DNA from: a virus
Virus record (IMG/VR): IMGVR_UViG_3300047661_000052
Coordinates: 1 to 21,390 of that record
Direction: 5' to 3' (one strand)
DNA length: 21,390 bases
The notes below the pieces were generated by a model that was not told where the DNA came from, made no database searches, and saw only the letters and a list, made by a program, of their open reading frames with translations. Positions 5,823 to 14,738 of this stretch are shown piece after piece. Each line of letters starts with the position of its first letter. Position 1 is the first letter of the stretch. The translations under genes were made by a program, and so were the position numbers.

Positions 5823-8283
5823 AGAAGTAGCTGGGCTGTACCTTGTCGTTGATTCAAAGACGATCCAAGCCCGCGCTGAAATCGACAAGCTCACGAAAAC
5901 CGTCAAGGAAAGCTCTCGTCAGATGAAAGCTGACATGATGGAGACGCGCGCCAGCATTAAGCAGATCGGCGAGGAAATCGGCGTCAATCTCAACCGTCAC
6001 CTGGTCAGCTTCATGGCCAAGCTGCCCGGCGCGGGGGTCTTTGCCAAGGCTTTCCCCATCGCTGCGGTTGCCGGCATCGGCATGGCATTTGCTGAATCCG
6101 GCAAAAAAGCCTTCGAGTTCTTTGAAAAGTCAAAGGCGGTCGCCGGCGAAATCGGCGAAGCCATGCAAAAGATGCGCCAGGATACGGCAGCCTCGAATAA
6201 CGAGCTCGCGCTTGGCAATGCCAAAATTTCCGAACAGATCGCCAAACTCGAACATAAGCCGGTCAACTCGCTGGCAGTCGCCCTCGCCGAAGCCCGTGTC
6301 AAAGCGGATGATTTAGCTAAAGCGCTTGGCCGTGACATTGAGGAGATGGGTAAGCTTCTCAAGGAGAAACAGGTCACGATCATCGGTGGAATGCTGACCG
6401 ACCAGACTCCTACGGCTGGGGCGCAAGCGATGGAAGAGCGCCATTTCAACGCGATCAAGGCTGTTGATGATTCCGAAATTGAGGAACTAGGTAAGACGAA
6501 GACTTCGGACGAGAAAGACGAAATTCTCAAAAACAATAGGATTAAGCGTCTGGCGATTCAAGAGAACAAGAAAAACTGGAACGAACTGCATGATGCACAG
6601 ACTCAGCTTATTGCGCGGGATGAGGGTTATTCCAAAGGCAGCTCGAAGAACGATCCTGGCGTGCATGTGAATGATGCCTTGCTGACCATCTATGGTAACT
6701 TCGGCCATCAGTTTGAGGCAATGCGTCATGGGATTGAGCTGACGGGTGAGAGGGACGATCTAGATGCTCGATTGAAGAGAGACCAAGACGCTAAGCAAAA
6801 TACGTCTGAACGTTTAAAGGCGATGCAACGTGATTTTGAAACGCGTGAGCTGCTGCACGGCATGTCGCTTGGTGAGGAAGTGCTCTATTGGCAACGCTAC
6901 ACGAACGCTTTTGCACAAGGTAGCGATCAATGGATCGAAGTGAATCGCAAACTCGAAGAGGCCGAGAAGGCTTTTCAAAAGCAAAACAACGAACCGGGCA
7001 AGTTTCAGAAAGAGGGTAAGGAAGAAATAAAGCGTCAGTCCCAGCCGGTTCCTTTGGAAGTTTCCAGCAACAGCGTGGCTCTGAAGATGGAGCAAGACAA
7101 CCTTACGCATGCAGGTGAACGCTGGAGGGAATACCGCGTCGCCGTCGTCAGTGCGCAAGAGCAGGATGTAAAAATGGGCGTGGCACTCGATGCTACGCGA
7201 ACACGCTTTCTTGCCGAAACGGGTGTGATTACTAAGCAGCAAGAGAAACTGCGCGACTTGACGTCCGAGATGCAAAGCTTTGCGAAGCTTATCGATATAG
7301 TCAACGCCGAAAAGGAGGATGTTCAAAGTGATGCTTCACTCACCGATGTTCAGCGCGCTACACAGTTGCAGCAAGTTCAGAATAGGCTAGCCCAGCTTAC
7401 GGGTGAACAGGTTATGAAGCAAGCTGAGGTTAATGCATTTACCCGGAGCATGCAGCTTCGCAACGCCATGGCGACGATGTTCGATGAGTGGATTCTGAAG
7501 TGCAAGGACACCGAGGAGCAGTTCAAAGAACTCTGGAGTCAGTTCTCTACTTCCATGAATGACTCAATGGCCAAGGCGATGCTAGGCCAGAAAACGAGCT
7601 TCTCTGGAGTGTTTCGTTCTCTGGGAGAAACACTCACTAAAGACGCTCTCAAGCAGTCTGAAGCGCGTCTTGCGCCTTACGCCACCAGCGCCTTGCATAA
7701 GGTTCCTGGGCTGGGCGGATGGATGGACAAAATGAAAAAGCCGCCCGTCGCCGCCACGACCATGACCGTCACCGCTCAAACCGTGAACCTTAGCGGCGCG
7801 GTCAGCGGAGCAGGCGGCGCGGCGGGCTCCATGGGCTCGCCCACAGGTGACGCTGCGTGGGGCGCTAGCGGATCGACGGCGAGTTCGGCTCTGAGCACTG
7901 CGGGTAGCGCGATGCCAGCCTTGGGCGGCTTAATGAGCGCCTTCAGTTCCTCCGGGGCTGGCGCGGGGTTTGAAGCAGCGGACCTCGGCGACGCCTTGGG
8001 GGGCGCCATGGCCTTCGGCGGCCCAGTGTTGGCAGGCGTCTCCTACGACGTGGGTGAGATGGGCCGGGAGAAGTTCGTGCCCGACACCAACGGCCACATC
8101 GTGCCACATCACGCGCTGGGTGAGGGAGGGGCGTTCTACGAGATCCACGCCGAGGGCGCATCGGCCGCCGAAGTAGATCAACGGGTGCAGCGCGCCTTGT
8201 CGCGCGTACACAACTCTGCTGTGCAAAATGCCGTCGCTGTGCAAGCCGAACGCCGTCGCCGCGGCCCCAACCGCAATTCATAA
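5812..8283 (+). CDS. Tape measure protein
   Basis: An 823-residue protein that sets tail length and is ejected with the DNA. At roughly 0.15 nm per residue, the known relation for siphophages, it predicts a tail of about 120 nm. Residues 1-60 and about 100-630 are long charged helices with coiled-coil character. Residues about 65-98 ([32 protein letters not shown]) are hydrophobic, as in membrane-inserting tape measure segments. Residues about 650-740 are Gly/Ala/Ser-rich. Near the end, [34 protein letters not shown] is the common C-terminal tape measure motif (aG--Y-VGE-G-E-FVP---G-I). The ATG has AAGGTG upstream and overlaps the chaperone extension. The middle part has more A and T than the ends, possibly a sign of recombination. 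Confidence 0.92.
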   Translation: MANEEVAGLYLVVDSKTIQARAEIDKLTKTVKESSRQMKADMMETRASIKQIGEEIGVNLNRHLVSFMAKLPGAGVFAKAFPIAAVAGIGMAFAESGKKAFEFFEKSKAVAGEIGEAMQKMRQDTAASNNELALGNAKISEQIAKLEHKPVNSLAVALAEARVKADDLAKALGRDIEEMGKLLKEKQVTIIGGMLTDQTPTAGAQAMEERHFNAIKAVDDSEIEELGKTKTSDEKDEILKNNRIKRLAIQENKKNWNELHDAQTQLIARDEGYSKGSSKNDPGVHVNDALLTIYGNFGHQFEAMRHGIELTGERDDLDARLKRDQDAKQNTSERLKAMQRDFETRELLHGMSLGEEVLYWQRYTNAFAQGSDQWIEVNRKLEEAEKAFQKQNNEPGKFQKEGKEEIKRQSQPVPLEVSSNSVALKMEQDNLTHAGERWREYRVAVVSAQEQDVKMGVALDATRTRFLAETGVITKQQEKLRDLTSEMQSFAKLIDIVNAEKEDVQSDASLTDVQRATQLQQVQNRLAQLTGEQVMKQAEVNAFTRSMQLRNAMATMFDEWILKCKDTEEQFKELWSQFSTSMNDSMAKAMLGQKTSFSGVFRSLGETLTKDALKQSEARLAPYATSALHKVPGLGGWMDKMKKPPVAATTMTVTAQTVNLSGAVSGAGGAAGSMGSPTGDAAWGASGSTASSALSTAGSAMPALGGLMSAFSSSGAGAGFEAADLGDALGGAMAFGGPVLAGVSYDVGEMGREKFVPDTNGHIVPHHALGEGGAFYEIHAEGASAAEVDQRVQRALSRVHNSAVQNAVAVQAERRRRGPNRNS

Positions 8284-8311
8284 CCGTTCGCTTTTCTCGA
8301 GGGGTAATCCA

Positions 8312-11300
8312 ATGCAAAGATTCATTCGCGTGGCTCTGGCCGCGCTCGCGGGGGTGTGCCTTTTGGCCCCTGTCACTGCCGTCGCAACCACGCCTTTGGG
8401 GTATGTCGCCCTCTCGTGCTCATCGTTGCAGGATTCCACGGGGACTTTGATCACCAATGCCACCATCAGCTTTGCGCCGGTCAATAGCTCAGGCGTGCCC
8501 ATCAGCTACCAGGTCAACGGCAAAGGGCAGGCCATCTACACGCCAGTCACGGCTCAAGTGTCCAGCGGAGCCTGTGCGATTCAGATCGCCGATACGGCGC
8601 TCACCGTGCCGGCGAATGTCTGCTTTTCCGTCGGCATCACAGATAACGCCAGCGGCAATGCCTTGCTTGGGCCCGGTTACACATGTGTGCAACCGGCAGG
8701 CTCTGGCGTGGCTGTCACCTCGGGATGGTGCACGGCCGCCACGAGTACCGCTGGAGGGGCGTGCAACTTCGACACGTATGCACCCACGCTGGCCGCTGGC
8801 GCTCTTGTCGTGGCTCCCACACTTTCTGCCGGAGCGTTCACGACCGGCGCGGCGGGCAGCTCTGTTGCATGCACGGTCAGCTTGCTGAACTATGCGCCGA
8901 ATTACCAGTTGAACTGCTCGATACCGCAAGGCGTCCAGGGCATCCAGGGGCAAGCGGCGTTGATGGGCACGGAGCGCGGCGCATACAGCGCGACGACGAC
9001 TTACGCCGTCGGCGATGTGGTCGCCTATAGCGGGCAGAGCTACGCATCGTTGATGGCGAGCAATACCGGCAATGAGCCTGACACGAGCATCGGCAAGTGG
9101 GGGCTGTTGGCGAACCTTTCGAACTTGCCCCAGGCCTTCGCCTCGCAGAGTCAAGCCAATCCGCAGCCGGTCTATGCAAGTAACGTCGTGGCTGGCACTA
9201 CGACAACCACCACCTCAATTGGCAGTACGGGAGTCATCTACCCAGACGGTACTACGCAGGCAAGCGCTGGGGCGATCATTGGCCCAATGACTACAGCCTT
9301 CACGCAAAAAGTGCCGATCTCAAAGTTTACTCCGAGCGGCTTGTTGGTTGGCGGCACATCGCGCGATTGGTGTTATGGAAACGACCTAAGCACCACAATC
9401 ACGTTAATGACTAATCCTGCGGCGGGGGTTACGCTGACGATCAGCGGAACTGCGGTCACGTTTGTTGCCTCTGGGGCAACCGGGAATCAGGTCAATATAG
9501 GTGCAAATATCGCTGCAACCACAATAAACCTTCAGGCCATGCTGGCTGCATCCACGGATACGAATCTTTCCGCAAACACTTACTTCACGCTTGCTCCAAA
9601 CCTTGTTGTAGTGCGGCCTCCGAGTTCAGCTGGGGTAGCGCCCTTTGTAACATCCAGTGTTCCGGGAGACTTTCAGACTTACTTTGCCCACCTTTCCGGT
9701 TGCTGGGTATATCGCGCATCAAGGTATTTAGGGGTTGGACCGGCGCACACTTACAACCGGGCGAATCCAGGCAATCAGGCTTGCAATGTGCTGTATTATC
9801 AGCTACTGCCTTACGACCCAGGTCCGACTTCCATTTCCAATGGCCCTCTCGTGGCGCTTGGAGGAAACGTCAACGACGTGACCTATGGTGGCGGATCGCC
9901 TGCGGGGACGTTGGGTCCAACTGCTCCGCCGTATCCGTATTTGCCTACATATAGCGAGTGTGAGCTAGCAAACATGAGCTATGAGGCGGTTCCTTCAACC
10001 TCAAAGGTCTTTGGCGGATCGGCAACAATGACGGGAAGTTGCACGGCGGATACAACTTTTCCCACGGTAACCGGCGTGACTTGCTCATCTACAGGTAGCA
10101 CCGCCGTTTTTAGTGGCTCAAATCTGACGACAACGCAGACGGGGCCGTTTTACGTGTGGGTAGAGCACGGAGATGGTATAGCCGGTGGCGGCACTGTTCA
10201 GGTTGATTCGCTTACACCTGTCTCGTTTGCCACAGCAACCGCTGAACCGATTCTGACGAACAACGGCAATACGCACGGAGTCGGCTTTATCCGCATCCCA
10301 TCGGTGGCGGCGGGGTCACACACTGTTACGGTGACTCAGACCGTCGCGGGAAGCATTACCGTTCTGGCCGCAGGTGCGCCGCCGACAGGCACAATACTCG
10401 GCAAGCCTTGGGAGGTCGTGATGGACATTGCAAACCAAGGCAACAACATCAATCAGACCACGCTGAATGCCTACAACGTGCAGACCTACGCAGACTACAA
10501 TCTGCTGCTTGGCGACGGGCTAAATCTCAACATGGCCCCGGAGAGTTTGCACGTCAAAGGTCCGGCGCAGTACGGAGAATTCATTGGCTCGTCCGATCAC
10601 GAGAATAATCGCGTAGGACAAGCTGAAATCTTTGATGCTTTTCTGGATGCGATTGCGCCAATAGTCAAGAATCCAACAGCTACGGACACAAGTTGCCTTG
10701 GAGCTAATGGAGGCATCATCTATACACTTCCTGAAGACATTACGTGCGTTAGGTCTACCGGAACCGCTACGTTGATTTTGCCGAGCAGTTTCCCTGCCAG
10801 TGGTTATCCTGGTGCGATTGCAGGTGTCAGAGAGGTTCTCATCTCCAATGAATCAGGAAGCACATATCTCACGCTATCTGGGATGGTTGGTGGCAACGCG
10901 CCGGGCACTATTGGTCCTGGCATAGCTTCTGTAAAGCTTTATAGCCCCGGTGGCGGATACTGGTATCAAGAAGGGCAAGGTGTTGCCCAGACAGCCGTTA
11001 ATTCCCAGAATGCCATCACGGCTGGATTGGGACAGTTTTCCGGTCAGACCACTCAAGCATTACAGATGATTGGAACTGCTGGTGGTTATGCCGCCCTGCA
11101 AACTTGCACCTACATCAACTACGTGTTGACCGGGGTTTGCGGGCCGAGCGCCGGAACCAACAATAATATGGCTGCGTGGTTTAAAGGCGGCACTCAATTT
11201 TCTCTTTTTGCCAAGGCGTCTACTCCCGGTGCAACCGCATCGAGCCCGATACTCGACGTGAATGACGGCTACGGATTTTCGTGGGGATCTACTGGTACTC

Positions 11301-11854
11301 TTGGTCCGAAAATTCTCAGCAGCGCTTACGTGCCGCAAGAACAAGCCGTCAATCCGGGGCTCACCATTGGCGTGGTAACCCCTCCTTCCTTAACAGCTAT
11401 TACCGCCTCTTGCGCGACTTGCTCACTGCCCGCAAGCACGACGTATTACTACAAAATAGTCGGGGTGCTCGCCGGGGGAGTTTATACGCCACAGGGTGCT
11501 GAAATTTCACTCACAACCGGTTCGGCCACCAGCACGAACAGCAACACGATTAGCAATGGGAAAACCACTCCGGGTGTTTACTCGTGGACAATCTGCCGGG
11601 GTGCCAGTTCTGACTCTGAGTTGGTTTTGGCGTCAGGGGTTGGTAGCAATTGGGGGAATGGGAACTTTTACTATATCGATACCGGCGCTGTGACGCCATC
11701 TGGTACGTGCCCGTCTGGAATAGGGACTATTGGCAATGTTCCTATTATGTCTACTACCGCTCCCACGGCAGGGGCTGGAGTTTGCTGGAAGACACCAACA
11801 ACGCTAGGCACCTGCACGGCAGGAACCTGGCCAAACTGCACGACCTGCAATTGA
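8312..11854 (+). CDS. Exported fibre-like protein with carbohydrate-binding module
   Basis: A 1180-residue protein with a typical Sec signal peptide ([25 protein letters not shown], likely cut before TT at residue 26). The frame is open upstream, but GAGGGG lies 7 bases before the ATG at 8312, and only this start exposes the signal. Parts: residues 30-130, a beta-rich domain ([25 protein letters not shown]); about 205-215, a short collagen-like GVQGIQGQ; about 223-267, a CBM5/12-like module ([28 protein letters not shown] ... GKWGLL); about 305-320, the tail-fibre motif [11 protein letters not shown]; about 480-780, a possible SGNH-esterase-like region (GGNVND at about 518, DHENN at about 762); and a Cys-rich fibronectin-like end. 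About 26 Cys suggest disulphides outside the cytoplasm. Placed after the tape measure gene, it looks like a receptor-binding fibre, yet fibres are normally assembled in the cytoplasm. It could instead be displayed by the lysogen. Confidence 0.7.
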   Translation: MQRFIRVALAALAGVCLLAPVTAVATTPLGYVALSCSSLQDSTGTLITNATISFAPVNSSGVPISYQVNGKGQAIYTPVTAQVSSGACAIQIADTALTVPANVCFSVGITDNASGNALLGPGYTCVQPAGSGVAVTSGWCTAATSTAGGACNFDTYAPTLAAGALVVAPTLSAGAFTTGAAGSSVACTVSLLNYAPNYQLNCSIPQGVQGIQGQAALMGTERGAYSATTTYAVGDVVAYSGQSYASLMASNTGNEPDTSIGKWGLLANLSNLPQAFASQSQANPQPVYASNVVAGTTTTTTSIGSTGVIYPDGTTQASAGAIIGPMTTAFTQKVPISKFTPSGLLVGGTSRDWCYGNDLSTTITLMTNPAAGVTLTISGTAVTFVASGATGNQVNIGANIAATTINLQAMLAASTDTNLSANTYFTLAPNLVVVRPPSSAGVAPFVTSSVPGDFQTYFAHLSGCWVYRASRYLGVGPAHTYNRANPGNQACNVLYYQLLPYDPGPTSISNGPLVALGGNVNDVTYGGGSPAGTLGPTAPPYPYLPTYSECELANMSYEAVPSTSKVFGGSATMTGSCTADTTFPTVTGVTCSSTGSTAVFSGSNLTTTQTGPFYVWVEHGDGIAGGGTVQVDSLTPVSFATATAEPILTNNGNTHGVGFIRIPSVAAGSHTVTVTQTVAGSITVLAAGAPPTGTILGKPWEVVMDIANQGNNINQTTLNAYNVQTYADYNLLLGDGLNLNMAPESLHVKGPAQYGEFIGSSDHENNRVGQAEIFDAFLDAIAPIVKNPTATDTSCLGANGGIIYTLPEDITCVRSTGTATLILPSSFPASGYPGAIAGVREVLISNESGSTYLTLSGMVGGNAPGTIGPGIASVKLYSPGGGYWYQEGQGVAQTAVNSQNAITAGLGQFSGQTTQALQMIGTAGGYAALQTCTYINYVLTGVCGPSAGTNNNMAAWFKGGTQFSLFAKASTPGATASSPILDVNDGYGFSWGSTGTLGPKILSSAYVPQEQAVNPGLTIGVVTPPSLTAITASCATCSLPASTTYYYKIVGVLAGGVYTPQGAEISLTTGSATSTNSNTISNGKTTPGVYSWTICRGASSDSELVLASGVGSNWGNGNFYYIDTGAVTPSGTCPSGIGTIGNVPIMSTTAPTAGAGVCWKTPTTLGTCTAGTWPNCTTCN

Positions 11855-11862
11855 GGAAAGAA

Positions 11863-12231
11863 ATGAAACGCTTATCGCTTTTGCTTATCGTTACCCTGGG
11901 CTGCTTTATAGCAACAGCTCACGCCACCACTGCGTTACAAGCAGGCCCGAACGTAAATGTCGTTTACCAAGGATCTAATGCCCCCGCATACGAGTGGAGT
12001 TTTGTGGTCACAGACTTGCCTGCGAATTTGCTCACGTCTGTCCCATCCATCTTCACTCAGGTTTCTTCGAGGGCACCGGTGGATGCTGCGCTGATTGCCA
12101 CTACGCAGTCAGCTATTCTAGCAAAAATAACGCTGGCAAACACCGCCGCGCCTAACCAATATGTCACCGTGACGGTATCTCGATCTGCTCTGGATTCGGT
12201 GGCAAATTACACGGTCGTCACGATCTGGTAG
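11863..12231 (+). CDS. Small exported protein of unknown function
   Basis: A 122-residue protein starting at the ATG at 11863, which has GAGGAAAG directly upstream; the frame is open earlier but lies inside the fibre gene. MKRLSLLLIVTLGCFIATAHA is a signal peptide with a probable AHA cut at residue 21. The mature 101 residues are beta-rich with many Ala, Thr and Val (VNVVYQGSNAPAYEWSFVVTDLPANL ... YVTVTVSRSALDSVANYTVVTIW) and no Cys. I do not recognise the family. It starts 8 bases after the exported fibre-like gene and precedes a terminator, so the two are probably co-expressed and may act together, for example as a partner or stabiliser of the fibre. This pairing is inferred from position. 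Confidence 0.65.
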   Translation: MKRLSLLLIVTLGCFIATAHATTALQAGPNVNVVYQGSNAPAYEWSFVVTDLPANLLTSVPSIFTQVSSRAPVDAALIATTQSAILAKITLANTAAPNQYVTVTVSRSALDSVANYTVVTIW

Positions 12232-12287
12232 GCGCTCCAGTTGTACCCACTACGGTGCCTGACAGAATCGCAACTAATCAACACAAC

Positions 12288-12312
12288 AGGGCGGCCTTTG
12301 GGTCGCCTTTTC
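12288..12312 (+). terminator. Intrinsic terminator T2 after the exported fibre block
   Basis: AGGGCGGCC (12288-12296) pairs with GGTCGCCTT (12301-12309) through a TTTG loop, with two G-T pairs in a 9-bp stem, followed by TTC. It shares the 12 bases CCTTTTCTATTG with terminator T1 (5077-5088 and 12306-12317), in the same place relative to the hairpin and the following Shine-Dalgarno. The two terminator/leader units are probably related by descent or recombination. Confidence 0.78.
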
Positions 12313-12330
12313 TATTGAAAGGGAGATCGG

Positions 12331-12792
12331 ATGTATTTTAGTGCTGCGGGATTAGCGCTTCTCAAGCGCTCGGAAGGGTTGCGACTATTTGTCTATCGGG
12401 ATGCCGCGGGCCTGCCGACCATTGGTTATGGGCATAAGTTGACGCCCGGTGAACATTATCCCAAGGGAATCACCGAGGCTGAGGCCTTCGTGCTCCTCGA
12501 CAAAGATCTGTCTGTTGTCGAAAAATTCGTTGCTTCGCTTGTACACGTAACTCTAACCCAGGGGCAGTTTGACGCCCTGGTGGATTTTGTCTACAACCTG
12601 GGCTACAGACGGCTGGCCGGGTCCACGCTGCTGCGCGATCTGAATGCCGGCAACTATGACCTGGTTCCTAAGCAGCTTTTGCTGTGGGATCACGGCGATA
12701 TGCATGGCAAAGAGGTCGAGCTCAAAGATTTGAAAGCGCGCCGCCAGGCCGAAGCGAAACTCTGGACGACAACTCAAGCCAGTCTGGCTTAA
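12331..12792 (+). CDS. Phage lysozyme (endolysin), T4 type, GH24
   Basis: A 153-residue endolysin that cuts the beta-1,4 bond between N-acetylmuramic acid and N-acetylglucosamine in peptidoglycan. The catalytic triad Glu15 (LLKRSEGLRL), Asp24 (YRDAAG) and Thr30 (PTIGYGH) has the same spacing as Glu11/Asp20/Thr26 of T4 lysozyme. Further family features are LTQGQFDALVDFVYNLGYRRLAGSTLLRDLN and the final RRQAEAKLW. There is no signal peptide or N-terminal membrane anchor, so release through a holin pore is expected, and a holin-like gene follows. GGGAG lies just before the ATG. The position between tail genes is unusual for a lysis gene. Confidence 0.93.
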   Translation: MYFSAAGLALLKRSEGLRLFVYRDAAGLPTIGYGHKLTPGEHYPKGITEAEAFVLLDKDLSVVEKFVASLVHVTLTQGQFDALVDFVYNLGYRRLAGSTLLRDLNAGNYDLVPKQLLLWDHGDMHGKEVELKDLKARRQAEAKLWTTTQASLA

Positions 12793-12808
12793 CTCTCTTA
12801 CACAAGTT

Positions 12809-12876
12809 TCCCGGCACAGGTCGGGAATGGGCGGGGGCCGCATTCCCCCTTCTCCGGCCTCGGCGCGAAGCGAGGC
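12809..12876. repeat. GC-rich gap with hairpins between lysozyme and holin genes
   Basis: The 138-base gap between the two lysis genes is very GC-rich and holds several inverted repeats: TCCCG/CGGGA near 12809-12826, GGGAATG/CATTCCC near 12822-12847, and GCCTCG (12857-12862) with CGAGGC (12871-12876). No T run follows directly and no gene is seen. It could be a folded mRNA element that lowers or times holin expression, or a small repeat insertion. Stem limits at the first two are approximate. Confidence 0.4.
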
Positions 12877-12930
12877 GCGCCGGGGCTTGCCCTCTCCTCG
12901 CTCAAAAAACCTCATCATAAGGAGCTTCAA

Positions 12931-13779
12931 ATGAACCTCGTCTCGAATATCTGGGACCATCCTAAAACCTCCATAGCCGGTCTCTTGATCGGCATCGTCA
13001 CCATTGCCGGCGTGCTCTCGCAGCAAGGCATCACCCTGGGCACTGCCGGCACCGGTACTGTAATCGCGCTGATTTCCGGCATTGCCACGGCGTTGCTGGG
13101 GCTGCTGGCAAAAGATCCTGACGACGCTTCGACCAGCACGAGCACTACCTCCACGGCCAAGCTGGGCGTGATCATGCTCTGCGCGATTCTGCTGACGGGC
13201 ACGCTGCCGGTGGTCGGGTGCAGCGGCGCCACGGTGGCCCAGGACATTGTCAATTGGACGCCGGCGCTGGAGTCCGCTGTGACCACGGTTGATTCCACCG
13301 CCTCGATCTTGCTTCCCGTCGATGCGCCCATTTTTACCGCGGCTACGGTTGGCTTTGATGCGGCTGCGACGTTGCTGGTTGCGCAGGCTAAGGCGTATCT
13401 GGCTAATCCATCCGCCAGTGTGCTGGCCAAACTGCAAGCCGCCGTGGTGAGCCTGCAGCAAACTGTCAACGCGTCGATTTTGTCGGCGGCCAAGATTACC
13501 AACACCGCCAGCCAGCAACACGCCCTGGCGGCCATCAACGCCGTGGGAACCATCGTGACGGCCATCCTGGCTGAGGTGCAATCCATCTCCGGCAAAGCTG
13601 CCGTGGCGCAAATGGCCTCGCAAAGCACCATCAAGCTGGCGCGGATTGAGCCGCTGCGCACCGGACAAGACCGCGCGGCAGAGGTGGTCATGCTGGCCGC
13701 TCACTACAATCTCACGCCAGCCCAATCGGCGCGGATCGCCACCACTGGCCGCGCGGAACTGATGCAAACCGGCTTTTAA
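12931..13779 (+). CDS. Holin-like protein fused to a lipobox-containing domain
   Basis: A 282-residue protein with two recognisable parts. Residues 1-62 look like a small holin: HPKTSIAGLLIGIVTIAGVL (membrane helix 1), SQQGITLG, then GTVIALISGIATALLGLLAKDP (helix 2). After a Ser/Thr linker, KLGVIMLCAILLTGTLPVVGC (about 77-97) is a third hydrophobic segment ending in VVGC, a good lipobox with Cys97. The remaining 185 residues are Ala/Val/Thr-rich helices and a C-terminal AARIATTGRAEL-like stretch. Two membrane helices next to an endolysin support a lysis role. The lipobox segment looks like an outer-membrane spanin-like lipoprotein merged in frame; whether it is cut and lipidated inside a fusion is doubtful. 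The Shine-Dalgarno is AAGGAG. Terminator T3 follows. Confidence 0.62.
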   Translation: MNLVSNIWDHPKTSIAGLLIGIVTIAGVLSQQGITLGTAGTGTVIALISGIATALLGLLAKDPDDASTSTSTTSTAKLGVIMLCAILLTGTLPVVGCSGATVAQDIVNWTPALESAVTTVDSTASILLPVDAPIFTAATVGFDAAATLLVAQAKAYLANPSASVLAKLQAAVVSLQQTVNASILSAAKITNTASQQHALAAINAVGTIVTAILAEVQSISGKAAVAQMASQSTIKLARIEPLRTGQDRAAEVVMLAAHYNLTPAQSARIATTGRAELMQTGF

Positions 13780-13785
13780 CTGGGA

Positions 13786-13825
13786 AAGGCGGCGAGGTCT
13801 GTTCTGTCGCCGCCTTCTTTTTTTT
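13786..13825 (+). terminator. Intrinsic terminator T3 after the lysis block
   Basis: AAGGCGGCGA (13786-13795) and TCGCCGCCTT (13807-13816) form a perfect 10-bp stem with an 11-base loop, followed by C and eight T. It is the strongest terminator in the window. The next tail gene starts only 12 bases after the T run. Confidence 0.92.
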
Positions 13826-13836
13826 CGAGGATTCTT

Positions 13837-14091
13837 ATGGCATCGAGCACACCGCAAATCTTTCAGAACATCACGCCGGAACAATACGAATCTTTTGTCG
13901 CCAAGGCAAAGGCTGCCGGCATCGCCATCACCGGTGACAGCGGTACGGCCAGCAAAATGGGCGTTACCGTGAGCTGGTCGTATGATCCGCCACGCCAGCA
14001 GCTCACCGTCCAGGTTATCAGCACGCCTTTCTTCATCAAGGCCTCAACCGTCGACGCCAAAATCGCCGCGCTGGTCAAGGAAAATCTGTGA
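13837..14091 (+). CDS. Small cytoplasmic protein of unknown function, tail tip module
   Basis: An 84-residue protein without a signal or membrane segment. The N-terminal half is helical (ITPEQYESFVAKAKAAGI), the middle is a strand pair (GVTVSWSYDPPRQQLTVQVIS), and it ends with a short helix (STVDAKIAALVKENL). I do not know a function. The start has CGAGG upstream, and the stop overlaps the GTG of the distal tail gene (GTGA), so the two are translationally coupled. It therefore belongs to the tail tip operon although it sits directly after a terminator, and may be an assembly helper or minor tip part. Confidence 0.6.
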   Translation: MASSTPQIFQNITPEQYESFVAKAKAAGIAITGDSGTASKMGVTVSWSYDPPRQQLTVQVISTPFFIKASTVDAKIAALVKENL

Positions 14092-14738
14092 GCTATCCGA
14101 CGTTCAATGACTGGACCATCATCGATCCGCCGTCCGCGCCGGGTTTCAAGGGCATCGTGCTGCGCATGAACGATACCGTGGCTGAGGCTCGTTCGCCTTT
14201 TACCGCCAAGTCGCAGGTGCAGGCGTGGCCCGGCGCGGATTGGTGGGAGGTCGAAATTGAAATGCCGCCATTGCAGCCCAGCCAAACCGCGCCCTGGCAG
14301 GCGTGGTTGGCTTCGCTGCAAGGCAAGGGGAATGTCTTTCAGGTTGGCGATCCGAGCCGAAAGATGCCGCAAAATCCTGTCGTCGGCAGTGTGCCTGTTT
14401 GCGCGACCGGCGCACTGCCTTCGGCGGTCAACCTTACCGGAGCAACATCGCTGGTTACGCGTGGCTGGCTCCCGTCGCGGCAGCGGATTTTGCTGCCGGG
14501 CGACTATCTCCAAGTCGGTTACCGGCTGTATATGGTTTTGCAGCCGGTAGCTTCTGACGCCGAAGGAAACGCCACCATCAATGTCTGGCCAACTCTGCGC
14601 GAGCAACCGGCCGACGATGCGCAAATCATCCTCAACTATCCCAAAGGGCTATTTCGCCTGGCGGATAATGCCCGGCAAATTTCCATCGCCGTCACGCGCC
14701 TGAGCGCCGTCGGCTTCAAGTGTGTGGAGGCTCGCTGA
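14088..14738 (+). CDS. Distal tail / minor tail protein
   Basis: A 216-residue protein in the place of the distal tail protein, which links the tube to the hub. The layout fits phage minor tail proteins of the type: strand FKGIVLRMNDTVAEARSPFTAKSQVQAWPGADWWEVEIEMPPLQPSQTAPWQAWLASLQGKGNVFQVGDP, then a second beta domain GWLPSRQRILLPGDYLQVGYRLYMVLQ ... NATINVWPTLREQP. Pieces such as W--E---PP-----A---FL-S--G----F--GDP, and GD--Q-G---Y-V followed by I-P-L, are common in this group. Translation starts at GTG 14088, overlapping the previous stop, with AAGGA about 7 bases upstream. The next gene's ATG overlaps its stop by one base. Confidence 0.68.
   Translation: MSYPTFNDWTIIDPPSAPGFKGIVLRMNDTVAEARSPFTAKSQVQAWPGADWWEVEIEMPPLQPSQTAPWQAWLASLQGKGNVFQVGDPSRKMPQNPVVGSVPVCATGALPSAVNLTGATSLVTRGWLPSRQRILLPGDYLQVGYRLYMVLQPVASDAEGNATINVWPTLREQPADDAQIILNYPKGLFRLADNARQISIAVTRLSAVGFKCVEAR

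Noticed and set aside
12553-13884. 443-residue minus-strand frame
   Set aside because: It lies opposite the lysozyme and holin-like genes, is Arg/Gly/His-rich as expected for an antisense shadow of GC-rich coding DNA, and runs through terminator T3.
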